From positions 2,877,001-2,941,000 of the forward strand of contig NZ_PDCM01000002.1 in NCBI RefSeq assembly GCF_008634025.1: a DNA stretch of 64,000 bases, in the 5' to 3' direction. How positions within the stretch are numbered: position 1 is the stretch's first letter; the number at the start of each line of letters is the position of its first letter. This document shows positions 16,729 through 25,590 of this stretch, piece by piece. Source of the DNA: Streptomyces albofaciens JCM 4342. Its GTDB lineage: Bacteria > Actinomycetota > Actinomycetes > Streptomycetales > Streptomycetaceae. Both the position numbers and the translations under genes were made by a program. The notes beneath the pieces were generated by a model. It saw nothing but the letters and a program-made list of their open reading frames with translations, was not told the origin of the DNA and made no database searches.

Positions 16729-19700
16729 TCACTTGCAGTACCAGTCCGCCGGCACGCCCCGCGCCGTCTGCGCCCAGTGGCCCTTCCGGCTCAGCTCGCA
16801 GATCATCCTGGCCGCCTCTTCGACACTGACGTACCACTCGCGGATCGTGCCGTCCGCGCCGCCGCTGACCAGCGCCCGGCCGTCGGGCCAGTACGACAGT
16901 GACAGCACGCCGCCGGTGTGCCCGGTGAGCACGGCCGTCGTGCTGCGCGCGGCCACGTCCCACAGACGTACGGTGTCGTCGTCCCCGCCCGAGGCCAGGG
17001 TGCCGTCGCGGCTGAACGCCAGCGAGGTGACGCTGCTGGCGTGGCCGCGCAGCGTGCCGGCCTGCCGGCGCCCCGGCACGTCCCACAGCAGGATGTCGTG
17101 GTCCGTGCCGGACGTGGCCAGGGTCTTCCCGTCCGGGGAGAAGGCGGCGGCGAAGATGGGGAACGAGCGGCCGGTGAAGCGGGCGGTCTCTTCGAGGGTG
17201 GCCGCGTCCCGCAGCCGTACGGTACCCCGGTTCCCGGCGTTCTCGGTGATCGCCAGCGTCCGGCCGTCCGGCGCGAAGGTGACGGTGGACCCGCCGCCCG
17301 CCAGCTTGCGCTCGGCCACCCGGCGGTGTCCGGCCACGTCCCACAGGAACAGGTTGTGGTCGTCCCCGACACTGGCCAGTTTGGAGCCGTCCGGCGAGAA
17401 GGCCGCCTGCCGCACGGTGTTGGTGTGCCCGCGCAGGGTGGCGAGCAGCCGGCCGGTACGCGTCTGCCACAGCCGGATCGTGCGGTCGGCGTGCACGGAG
17501 GCGACGACGTCGCCCTTCGGCGAGAACACCAGCCCGGTGATCAGCCCGTGCGGCGCGGCGAGCGTCCGCAACGGCCGCGGCCGGTCGGCCGACCACAGCG
17601 TCAGCTCGCCGCCCGCGGCGGCGATGGTCCGGCCGTCCGGGGACACCGCGACCGAGGTGATCCCGCTCTGCCGGCCGCCGACCGTCTCCGGGCCGTCGCG
17701 GGTGGCGCGCCACAGCCGGACGGTGCCCGTGTCGTCGTCCGAGGGCGCGGCCAGGGCCGAGCCGTCCGGCGCGTACGACAGCGCGCTCGCCGATTCCACG
17801 CGGGCGGTGAACTTCTCGCGCGCGTGGCGGGAGTTCACGTCCCACAGCCGGACGATGCCGTCGTAGCTGGCCACGGCGAGGGTGGGGCGGGCCGGCGCCC
17901 AGGCCAGGGCGCTGATCCGGTCGGCCGTGCCGGTGAGTTCGCCGGCGGCGCGGCGCCCGGCGACGTCCCAGAGCCGGACCGTACGGTCCCCGCCCCCGCT
18001 GGCGAGGGTGTGGCTGTCGCTGCTGAAGGCGAGTGCGTACACCGGCTGGAGGTGGCCGGTGAGCCTGGCGAGCGGCCGGTGGGTGCGCGCGTCCCACAGC
18101 CGGACCGTGCGGTCCTCGCCGGCCGAGGCCAGCACCTTTCCGTCCGGCGAGAAGGCCACCGCCGTCACGTTGCCGGAGTGTCCGGCGAGGTCGGCGACCG
18201 GACGCCGGGTGGCCACGTCCCACAGCCGGACCGCGTTGCCGGTGCTGCCGGAGGCCAGGGTGCGGCCGTCGGGGGAGAAGGACAGTGACACCACCCGGCC
18301 CACCGGGCCGGTCAGCACGGCGAGCTGGCGGCGGTGCACGACGTCCCACAGGCGTACGGTGCTGTCGTCCCCGGCGGTCGCCAGGATCCGGCCGTCCGGG
18401 CTGAAGGCGAGCGCGTAGACCGGGCCGACGTGGCCGATGAGGGTGCCGAGCATGTGGTTGGTGGTGGTGTCCCACAGTTTGACCGTGCGGTCCACCGAAC
18501 CGGTGGCCAGCGTACGGCCGTCCCGGCTGAAGGCCACCGCGTTCACGGCGCCGGTGTGCTCGGTGAACTGGTTGGCGCGGTAGGCGGCGTAGGCGCTGAG
18601 CAGGCTGCCGCGGGCCTCGGCCGTCGGCGCCTGCCGGTAGCCGTACAGCGCGGTCAGCGCCGCCGCCTGGGGCTGCTCCCGGCGCAGCTCGCCGGCCTCC
18701 GCCGCGTACTGGCGGGACACCGCGATCCGGCGCTGCGCCTCGGCGTCCGCCTGCTGCTGGAAGGCGAGGCCCGCCGCGATCAGGGCGAGCACGAGGAGGG
18801 CGCCGAGCGTCGCGGTCAGCCAGCGCGCGCGCCGGCCCCGCCGCCGGTCGGCGCGGGTCGCGCTGTGCAGGAAGTCCGCCTCCAGGGCGTTGAGGGCGGA
18901 GCCGTGCGCGCGGGCCCAGGACTGCGCGCCGGCCAGCTGCGCGCCCCGGTACAGCGCGCCGGCGTCCCGGCCCAGTTCGTGCCACGCCTCGGCGGCGGCG
19001 GTGAGCCTGCGGTGGGTCCGCAGGGCCTCCCGGTCCTCGTCGAGCCAGTGCCGCAGCCGGGGCCAGGCGCGGATGACGGCCTCGTGGGCGACCTCGACCG
19101 TGCTGTCGGACAGCACGATCAGCCGGGCGTCGGCCAGCTTGCGCAGCAGCCCGTCGATCTCGTGCGGGTCGGCCAGGCCGTCCAGTTCGCGGCGGAAGAG
19201 GCGGCGCCGGGTGTCCTCGGTGCCCTCGCCGAGCGCCGTCAGCCGCAGGAACACCGCCCGCATGACGTTGCGCTGCGCGGGCGCGGCCTCGTCGTACATC
19301 CGCTCGGCGGTCTGCGCGACGGCGCCGCGCATCCCGCCGGTGGCACGGTAGTCCGCCAGCCGCAGGGTGTCGTCGCGGCGGCGGTGCCACGCCTCCCGCA
19401 TCGCGTGCCCGACCAGCGGCAGCGCGCCCGGCTGCCCGGCCGCCTCGGCGAGCACCGTCTCCAGCAGGTCCGCGTCCACCTGGACGCCGCGGCGCACGGC
19501 GGGCTCGGCGATGATGTCGCGCAGCTCGGCGCGGCTGGGCGGCCCGACGGGCAGCTGGGCAGCGGAGCGGAGCACGGCGACCAGCCCGGGGTGGGTGAAG
19601 CAGCGGGCGTAGAAGTCGGCCCGGATGCCGACGGCGACCCGGATGCGCCGGTCGCCGGAGCGGGCCAAGTCGGCCACGGCGCCGAGGAACGCGGTGCGTT

Positions 19701-20703
19701 CGGCCTCGTCGGCGCAGAGCGTGAAGACCTCCTCGAACTGGTCGATGACCAGCAGGGCCCGGGAGGCGTCGGACCGCCCGGCCAGCCAGGTGCGCAGGGC
19801 CAGGTCGAGGGCGGCGGGGTCCTCGTCCATGCGGCGGCGCAGGGTGGCGGCATGAGTGTCGGGGGACTCGGGGGCGGGGGCGTCGGGGGCGGGGGCGTCG
19901 GGGGCGGGCTGCCGCGGTTCGGGGCCGGGGGCGGGAACCGGCCGGGACGCAGCGGCGGGATCTGGCCGGGATGCAGCGGGGGCATCGGGCGGGGGCTCGG
20001 GAGCGCGGGCCCCGCCCTCCTCCACCGCCTCCACCGCCCCCACCGCCCTGGCCGCGTCCCCGGTCGCCGGTACCGTGTCGGCCCCCGCTCCCTCGCCGCC
20101 CCGCGGGTCCGGGCCCGTCACCAGGCGGGCCACCGCGGCCGCGAGAGCGGCGAGCGGCCGGGGGCCCGGGGTCAGCAGCGCCGGGTGCCAGTGCGCGCCG
20201 AGGTGGGGCAGCAGCCCGGCGCGCAGCAGTGAGGACTTGCCGCTGCCGGAGGCGCCGAAGACGACGGTCAGCGTGTGCTGTTCGACGCGCCCGGACAGCT
20301 CCTTGGTCAGCGTCGCGCGCCCGAAGTACTCGGCGGCGTTCGCCGCTTCGAAGGCGGCCAGGCCCGGATACGGGCAGCGCGACGTGCCCGGCCCGTCCTC
20401 GCCGGCCCCGGCGGCGGCCCGCCACCGCGCCTCCCACTCGGCCCGGTCCCCGCCGCACGCCTGGGCGTAGGCCAGGACGACGTCCAGCGTCGCCAGCCGT
20501 TCGCCCTTGGCCGCCTCCGCCAGCGTGCTGGCCGAATAGTGCGCCGTCTTGGCGAGCGTGCGGTAGCTCGGTGTCCCGGCCCGCTCCCGCAACTGCCGTA
20601 GTTCCCAGGCCAGCCGCTCCACCGGCCCGGCCTCCGGGTCCACCGGCCGTTCCGGCCGTCCCAGCCGGGGCTTGTTCTGCCCTGCCCCTGCTATGTACGC
20701 CAC
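16729..20703 (-). CDS. HTH-STAND ATPase-transmembrane-WD40 protein
   Basis: Large signalling or conflict protein, function unknown. Protein of 1324 aa. GTG at 20703 (VAYIAGAGQNKP) is the best start; purine-rich GGAAGAAG lies immediately upstream, so the exact start is uncertain. Order: Xre-like HTH (about 35-90), STAND-type P-loop ATPase with Walker A GASGSGKSS (150-158) and Walker B ALLVIDQFEE (316-325), helical region, one membrane helix (629-648), then 14 WD40 repeats (about 705-1290), enough for two seven-bladed propellers. A Pro/Ala-rich stretch (about 200-283, with repeated PAPDA) is inserted between the Walker motifs. Such proteins are thought to oligomerise when the propellers bind a ligand; here no separate effector domain is evident. 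It converges on the pseudo-protease gene. Confidence 0.9.
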   Translation of the reverse strand: MAYIAGAGQNKPRLGRPERPVDPEAGPVERLAWELRQLRERAGTPSYRTLAKTAHYSASTLAEAAKGERLATLDVVLAYAQACGGDRAEWEARWRAAAGAGEDGPGTSRCPYPGLAAFEAANAAEYFGRATLTKELSGRVEQHTLTVVFGASGSGKSSLLRAGLLPHLGAHWHPALLTPGPRPLAALAAAVARLVTGPDPRGGEGAGADTVPATGDAARAVGAVEAVEEGGARAPEPPPDAPAASRPDPAAASRPVPAPGPEPRQPAPDAPAPDAPAPESPDTHAATLRRRMDEDPAALDLALRTWLAGRSDASRALLVIDQFEEVFTLCADEAERTAFLGAVADLARSGDRRIRVAVGIRADFYARCFTHPGLVAVLRSAAQLPVGPPSRAELRDIIAEPAVRRGVQVDADLLETVLAEAAGQPGALPLVGHAMREAWHRRRDDTLRLADYRATGGMRGAVAQTAERMYDEAAPAQRNVMRAVFLRLTALGEGTEDTRRRLFRRELDGLADPHEIDGLLRKLADARLIVLSDSTVEVAHEAVIRAWPRLRHWLDEDREALRTHRRLTAAAEAWHELGRDAGALYRGAQLAGAQSWARAHGSALNALEADFLHSATRADRRRGRRARWLTATLGALLVLALIAAGLAFQQQADAEAQRRIAVSRQYAAEAGELRREQPQAAALTALYGYRQAPTAEARGSLLSAYAAYRANQFTEHTGAVNAVAFSRDGRTLATGSVDRTVKLWDTTTNHMLGTLIGHVGPVYALAFSPDGRILATAGDDSTVRLWDVVHRRQLAVLTGPVGRVVSLSFSPDGRTLASGSTGNAVRLWDVATRRPVADLAGHSGNVTAVAFSPDGKVLASAGEDRTVRLWDARTHRPLARLTGHLQPVYALAFSSDSHTLASGGGDRTVRLWDVAGRRAAGELTGTADRISALAWAPARPTLAVASYDGIVRLWDVNSRHAREKFTARVESASALSYAPDGSALAAPSDDDTGTVRLWRATRDGPETVGGRQSGITSVAVSPDGRTIAAAGGELTLWSADRPRPLRTLAAPHGLITGLVFSPKGDVVASVHADRTIRLWQTRTGRLLATLRGHTNTVRQAAFSPDGSKLASVGDDHNLFLWDVAGHRRVAERKLAGGGSTVTFAPDGRTLAITENAGNRGTVRLRDAATLEETARFTGRSFPIFAAAFSPDGKTLATSGTDHDILLWDVPGRRQAGTLRGHASSVTSLAFSRDGTLASGGDDDTVRLWDVAARSTTAVLTGHTGGVLSLSYWPDGRALVSGGADGTIREWYVSVEEAARMICELSRKGHWAQTARGVPADWYCK

Positions 20704-21060
20704 CTTCTTCCGCGCCCCGTGGCCGCCCCCACGGCCCGGTTCACCATTGTCCGGCTTGTTTGTCGCGGACGAGCCGTACTTTCGGACAACTCTGCGGCGT
20801 CGCAGAGTCGTGGTCTCCGGCGCCGTCGGGTGGCAAAACGGGGGTGGCGCGAGTGCGCGTGTCCTCGCGCCGTGGCTCCCGGCGCGCCGGACCGCGTCCG
20901 CGGCCGTCGTTTCGTACGACTTCGCGTCCTGTATCTCCGCACCATGGGTGCGCCGCTGTACGGGATCCGGGCGGCGGCGGGAGCGCCGAGGAGCCGGGCC
21001 ATGCCGGACGAGCCTTCCTCGATGGCATCCTGGAGACGTTCTGGGCCCGGACCGGAGGGG
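20704..21060. other. 357-bp divergent intergenic region with inverted repeats
   Basis: No convincing gene. It holds a perfect inverted repeat ACTCTGCG-GCGT-CGCAGAGT (20789-20808). Just before this is a separated pair TTGTCCG (20747-20753)/CGGACAA (20783-20789). These are candidate operators or RNA hairpins upstream of the STAND gene. Codons between 21001 and 21060 have poor third-position GC, so I do not extend the DsbA-like gene into it. Confidence 0.5.
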
Positions 21061-21852
21061 GTGAGCCCGGTGGCCCCGAGTCCCGCCGGCCCTGAGGGCT
21101 TCGACGGCGCGCGCGGCCCCGTCAAGGACGTGGACTTCTGGTTCGATCCGGTCTGTCCGTATTCCTGGATCGCCGCGCGGTGGATACGGGAAGTGGCGCG
21201 GGTCCGCCCGGTCCGCGTCCGCCTGCGGCTGATGAGCCTTCAGGTGCTCAACGAGGGCCGGGAGGCCAACCCGGAGGACCCGGACGGCGAGTGGGACGCC
21301 TACCTGTGGGCGCCGGTGCGGGCCTGTGCCGCCGTGGAACAGCGGTACGGCCAGGCGGCCCTGGACCGCTTCTCCCTCGCCCTCGGTGTCCGGCTGCACC
21401 ACCGGGGCGAGTGGGACGGGATCGAGCGCGCGCTCTCGGACGTGGGGCTGCCGCGCGAGGTGGCCGAAACGGTGTGGACGGCGGAGTACGACGCGGTGAT
21501 CCGGGCCTCGCACGCGCGCGCCGTCGCCCTGGTGGGCGAGGATGTCGGTACGCCGGTCGTCGCCGTGGACGGCGTGGCCTTCTTCGGGCCGGTGGTCTCC
21601 CCCGTACCCCTGGGCGAGACGGCGGGACGGCTGTGGGACGGTGCCCTGAAGACGGCTTCCGTGCCCGGCTTCCACGAGCTGCGCCGACCGGCCGCCCCCG
21701 CACCGGACTTCGGGCCCGAGCCGGACATCGGGCCCGCACCGGACGCCGGTCCCGGGCCGGCCGTCCGAAGCCCCGACCGGCGGCGCTCCCCGGGCTCGGA
21801 CCCGGGGCTTCACATCGGCCATAAGTCGGACGTCCGTCCCTCCACGGGATGA
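21061..21852 (+). CDS. DsbA-fold oxidoreductase, mycothiol-dependent nitroreductase-like
   Basis: Thioredoxin-fold protein of the DsbA/FrnE superfamily, resembling actinobacterial Rv2466c-type enzymes that use mycothiol. Protein of 263 aa from GTG 21061. GTG 21070 (GGAGG 11 nt upstream) and ATG 21001 (a good GAGGAG site, but atypical codons such as AGA and CGT) are alternatives. Active site: DFWFDPVCPYSW, a CPYS motif near residue 32 with only the first Cys. The cis-Pro region is GTPVVAVDGVAFFGPVVS. The last 50 residues are a Pro/Gly/Asp-rich tail with no counterpart in the family that I know. The nitroreductase assignment is probable; a glutathione S-transferase kappa-like role is possible. 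Confidence 0.75.
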   Translation: MSPVAPSPAGPEGFDGARGPVKDVDFWFDPVCPYSWIAARWIREVARVRPVRVRLRLMSLQVLNEGREANPEDPDGEWDAYLWAPVRACAAVEQRYGQAALDRFSLALGVRLHHRGEWDGIERALSDVGLPREVAETVWTAEYDAVIRASHARAVALVGEDVGTPVVAVDGVAFFGPVVSPVPLGETAGRLWDGALKTASVPGFHELRRPAAPAPDFGPEPDIGPAPDAGPGPAVRSPDRRRSPGSDPGLHIGHKSDVRPSTG

Positions 21853-22044
21853 CGGGCCGTTCGCGGGTGGGACTTCCGGCCGGTCCGGCTTTCGGCACTT
21901 CGGGCTGAGGTGCGCGGCACCCCGCACGATCAAGAATGGGACAGCACCGCACGTCCGGCTCCCGGGGCCTCCCCGGGAGCCGTGCGTCCGTCCGGGGCCC
22001 GGTGCCCCGTCGCATCCGCCCGTCCCCGTTCCAGGAGTTTCCCC

Positions 22045-22824
22045 GTGTCCCACGCGGCCGCCTTTCCCGCCCCCGCCCCGACTACGGCCGTCGCCGCCCG
22101 CGCCACCGACCTGAGCAAGGTCTACGGGCAGGGTGAGACCCGTGTGGTCGCGCTGGACCATGTGTCCGTCGAGTTCGGCCGGGCCCGCTTCACCGCGATC
22201 ATGGGCCCGTCCGGGTCCGGGAAGTCCACCCTCATGCACTGCATGGCCGGACTGGACTCCATATCCTCCGGCTCCGCGCGGATCGGTGACACCGAGCTGA
22301 ACGGGCTGAACGACAAGCACCTGACCCGGCTGCGCCGCGACAAGATCGGCTTCATCTTCCAGGCGTTCAACCTGCTGCCCACCCTGACCGCGCTGGAGAA
22401 CATCACGCTGCCGATGGACATCGCCGGCCGCAAGCCCGACCGGCAGTGGCTGGAAAAGGTCATCCAGACCGTCGGCCTGTCCGGACGGCTCAAGCACCGC
22501 CCCGGCCAGCTCTCCGGCGGCCAGCAGCAGCGCGTCGCGGTGGCCCGCGCCCTGGCCTCCCAGCCCGAGATCATCTTCGCCGACGAGCCCACCGGCAACC
22601 TCGACTCCCGTTCCGGCGCCGAAGTCCTGGGCTTCCTGCGCGAATCGGTACGGGCGATGGACCAGACGATCGTCATGGTCACCCACGACCCGGTCGCCGC
22701 CGCCCACGCCGACCGCGTCGTCTTCCTCGCCGACGGCCGCATCGTCGAGGAGCTGTACGAGCCGACCGCGGACGCCGTCCTGGACCGGATGCGGCTGTTC
22801 GACGCCAAGAACCGCACGAGCTGA
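22045..22824 (+). CDS. ABC transporter ATP-binding protein, LolD/MacB type
   Basis: ATPase partner of the FtsX-like permease that follows. Protein of 259 aa; GTG at 22045 with AGGAG at 22033-22037. All ABC motifs are intact: Walker A GPSGSGKST (about residues 55-63), Q-loop FIFQAFNLLP, signature LSGGQQQRVAVARALA, Walker B IIFADEPTGNLDS and the H-loop VTHDP. The FNLLPTLTALENITLP stretch is typical of the LolD/MacB/FtsE subfamily, which drives mechanotransmission or lipoprotein/peptide export rather than solute import. The permease begins 38 bp downstream, so the two genes probably form an operon. Confidence 0.93.
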   Translation: MSHAAAFPAPAPTTAVAARATDLSKVYGQGETRVVALDHVSVEFGRARFTAIMGPSGSGKSTLMHCMAGLDSISSGSARIGDTELNGLNDKHLTRLRRDKIGFIFQAFNLLPTLTALENITLPMDIAGRKPDRQWLEKVIQTVGLSGRLKHRPGQLSGGQQQRVAVARALASQPEIIFADEPTGNLDSRSGAEVLGFLRESVRAMDQTIVMVTHDPVAAAHADRVVFLADGRIVEELYEPTADAVLDRMRLFDAKNRTS

Positions 22825-22862
22825 CGCCCGCCGCCCCCCACCCCAGGACTGACACCACCACC

Positions 22863-25466
22863 ATGTTCCGAACCGCCCTGCGCAACGTCCTCGCGCACAA
22901 AGCCCGTCTGATGATGACCGCGCTCGCGGTCCTCCTCGGCGTCGCCTTCGTCTCCGGCACCCTGGTCTTCAGCGACTCGGTCGGCCAGGCCGTCAAGAAC
23001 GCCTCCGCCAAGAGCTTCAAGGACGTGGCCGTCTCCGTCCAGGCGGGCTCGCCGGAGAGCGGCCCCGAACCGGAGGACGCCGACGGCCGCCGCATCAGCG
23101 CCCTCGACGACAAGCTGGCCGGCCGCATCCGCGCGCTGCCCGGCGTGGCCGCCGTCCACGCCAACATCAGCGGCCGCGCCACCGTCGCCGACAAGGACAA
23201 CCAGCCCATCGGCACCGACTGGCAGAACCTGGCCGCCAACTACCAGCCGGGCCCGGACGGCAAGGACAGCCGCTACCCGCTGGTCCAGGGCCGCGGCCCG
23301 GCCGCGGCCGGCGAGATCGCGCTGGACGAGGGCACCGTCAAGAAGGGCGGCCTGAAGGTCGGCGACAGCGTGCGCTTCGCCACCGACGGGCCGGCCCTCA
23401 CCAAGAAGCTCGTCGGCATCGTCCACTCCGAGGACCCGAAGGTCACCGCGGGCGGCAGTCTGGCGCTGTTCGACACCGCGACCGCGCAGCAGCTGTTCAC
23501 CCACCCCGGCACGTACGACGAGCTGGTGGTGTCCGCCGAGCCCGGCGCCGACGAGGCGGCACTGACCGACGCGGTCAAGAAGGTGCTGCCGAAGGACCGC
23601 GCCCAGGCGACGAGCGGCACCGCGCTGGCGGCCGAGCAGGCCCGGATGGTCGAGCGGAACAACAGCGCGCTGAGCAAGACGCTGCTGGTCTTCGCGGGCA
23701 TCGCCCTGTTCGTCGGCATCTTCATCATCGCCAACACCTTCACGATGCTCATCTCCCAGCGCAGCCGCGAGATCGCGCTGATACGGGCGATCGGCGCCTC
23801 CCGCCGCCAGGTGGTGCGCTCGGTCCAGGCCGAGGCGGCCCTGCTCGGCCTGGTCTCCTCCGTCGTCGGCTTCGGCCTGGGCACCGGGATCGCGGTCGCC
23901 ATGCGCGCGGTGCTCAACGCCAACGGCGCCGGCTTCCCCGACGGCCCGCTGGTCATCAGCCCGACCGCGGTGCTCTCCGCGCTCGGCGTCGGCGTGCTGG
24001 TGACGGTGCTCGCCGCCTGGCTGCCGTCCCGCAAGGCCGCGAAGATCGCTCCGGTCGAGGCGCTGAGCACGGTGGACGCGGCCCCCGCGCTGCGCGGCCT
24101 GGTCGTCCGCAACGCCATCGGCGCGGTCGTCACCGGCGTCGGCGTCGCGATCATGCTGTACGTCTCCACCCTCACCAAGAGCGACGACAGCACCCTGATG
24201 ACCGCCATGGCCGGCTCGGTGCTGACCCTGACCGGCGTCATCATCCTCTCCCCGCTGCTGTCGCGGCCGCTGGTCGCGCTGGCCGGCCGGGTCACCACCC
24301 GGATCTTCGGCGTCAGCGGCAAGCTGGCCAAGGAGAACGCGCTGCGCAATCCGCGCCGTACCGCCGCCACCGCCTCGGCCCTGATGATCGGACTCACGCT
24401 GATCACCGGTATGACGGTCGCCGGCATCTCGACGCAGCGGGCGTCGGACGAGATGGCCGCCAAGGGCCTGACCGCCGACTACCAGGTCACCACGTCCAAC
24501 TTCCGCGGCCTGGACCCGAAGCTGACGCGGCAGGCCGCGGCGCTGCCCGGCGTCGAGGCGGCGGTACCGCTGCGCGACACCGTCTTCGACGTGGCGGCGG
24601 ACGGCGCGTTCGGCATGCTCACCGGCACCGACCTCGACCGGATCGGCAAGGTCACCGACCTGAAGTTCCGCAGCGGTTCCCTCCAGGCCGTACGGGACAG
24701 CGGCGGGATCGCGGTCTCCGCGAGCCGGGCGAAGGAGAAGGGCTGGAAGACGGGCGACATCCTCCAGGCCACCTTCCCCGCCGACGCCCGTGGTGACGTG
24801 GAGAAGCGGAAGAGCCAGAAGAAGACCCCGCTGAAGATCGTCGGCATCTACGAGGACAACCAGGCCGTCGGCGAGACGCTGGGCTCCACCCGGCTGGTCG
24901 ACCCGCACCTGAAGCCCCTCAAGGACGAGAAGGTCCTGATCAAGACCGTGAACGGGCCCGAGGCCGGACTGGCGAAGGACATCCGCAAGGCCCTCGGCGA
25001 CAGCCCGCTGCTGAAGGTCCAGGACCGCGACGCGCTGCGCAAGGAGAGCGCCGGCCAGATCGACACGGTGCTGAACATGGTCTACGGGCTGCTCGGCATG
25101 GCCGTGATCATCGCGGTGGTCGGTGTGGTCAACACCCTGGCGATGTCCGTCTTCGAACGCACCCGGGAGATCGGCATGCTGCGCGCCGTCGGCCTCGCCC
25201 GCAGCGGCATCAAGCAGATGGTGCGCCTCGAATCCGTGGTGATCTCCCTGTTCGGCGCGGTGCTCGGCATCGGCGTGGGCGTCTTCCTGGCCTGGGCCGG
25301 CGGCAGCATGGCGGCCGGCGCGATCCCGACGTACGAAATGATCATCCCGTGGGACCGCCTCGGCGTCTTCGTGGCCATCGCTCTGGTCGTCGGCATCCTC
25401 GCCGCCGCCTGGCCGGCCCGCCGCGCCGCCCGCCTCAACATGCTGGAGTCCATCGGCTCCGAGTGA
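22863..25466 (+). CDS. FtsX-like ABC permease (two FtsX modules)
   Basis: Membrane subunit of the MacB/LolCDE-type ABC system. Protein of 867 aa; ATG at 22863. The N-terminal helix (ARLMMTALAVLLGVAFVSGTLVF) is followed by an extracytoplasmic MacB-like domain of about 220 residues. Then comes a first FtsX module with three helices (IALFVGIFIIANTFTMLISQ, RSREIALIRAIGASRRQV), a central pair of helices, a second extracytoplasmic domain, and a second FtsX module (NTLAMSVFERTREIGMLRAVGL). The duplicated REIALIRAIG/REIGMLRAVG signatures mark the long actinobacterial form with ten predicted helices. Export substrate unknown. A hairpin terminator follows at 25491. Confidence 0.93.
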   Translation: MFRTALRNVLAHKARLMMTALAVLLGVAFVSGTLVFSDSVGQAVKNASAKSFKDVAVSVQAGSPESGPEPEDADGRRISALDDKLAGRIRALPGVAAVHANISGRATVADKDNQPIGTDWQNLAANYQPGPDGKDSRYPLVQGRGPAAAGEIALDEGTVKKGGLKVGDSVRFATDGPALTKKLVGIVHSEDPKVTAGGSLALFDTATAQQLFTHPGTYDELVVSAEPGADEAALTDAVKKVLPKDRAQATSGTALAAEQARMVERNNSALSKTLLVFAGIALFVGIFIIANTFTMLISQRSREIALIRAIGASRRQVVRSVQAEAALLGLVSSVVGFGLGTGIAVAMRAVLNANGAGFPDGPLVISPTAVLSALGVGVLVTVLAAWLPSRKAAKIAPVEALSTVDAAPALRGLVVRNAIGAVVTGVGVAIMLYVSTLTKSDDSTLMTAMAGSVLTLTGVIILSPLLSRPLVALAGRVTTRIFGVSGKLAKENALRNPRRTAATASALMIGLTLITGMTVAGISTQRASDEMAAKGLTADYQVTTSNFRGLDPKLTRQAAALPGVEAAVPLRDTVFDVAADGAFGMLTGTDLDRIGKVTDLKFRSGSLQAVRDSGGIAVSASRAKEKGWKTGDILQATFPADARGDVEKRKSQKKTPLKIVGIYEDNQAVGETLGSTRLVDPHLKPLKDEKVLIKTVNGPEAGLAKDIRKALGDSPLLKVQDRDALRKESAGQIDTVLNMVYGLLGMAVIIAVVGVVNTLAMSVFERTREIGMLRAVGLARSGIKQMVRLESVVISLFGAVLGIGVGVFLAWAGGSMAAGAIPTYEMIIPWDRLGVFVAIALVVGILAAAWPARRAARLNMLESIGSE

Positions 25467-25490
25467 CCGCCCCGAGGCGGCCCCCCACCC

Positions 25491-25528
25491 GCCCGTCCCG
25501 TCCCCTCTCCCCCGGGGACGGGGCGGGC
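25491..25528 (+). terminator. Terminator after the FtsX permease gene
   Basis: 15-bp stem with one mismatch (25491-25505 with 25514-25528) and an 8-nt loop, 24 nt after the stop codon. The downstream gene is on the same strand and so has its own promoter. Confidence 0.7.
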
Positions 25529-25590
25529 GTCTTCGCATACCGCGGGCCGGTGCCAGGGTTGGCCCGCCCCGAAAGGGCAACTCGCCCTCC

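Noticed and set aside
16322..22707. Very long minus-strand open frames, some running past the STAND gene start
   Set aside because: High GC suppresses stop codons in all frames. The parts beyond the HTH start are Arg/Pro/Gly-rich with no domain, and overlap the well-supported DsbA-like and ABC genes.
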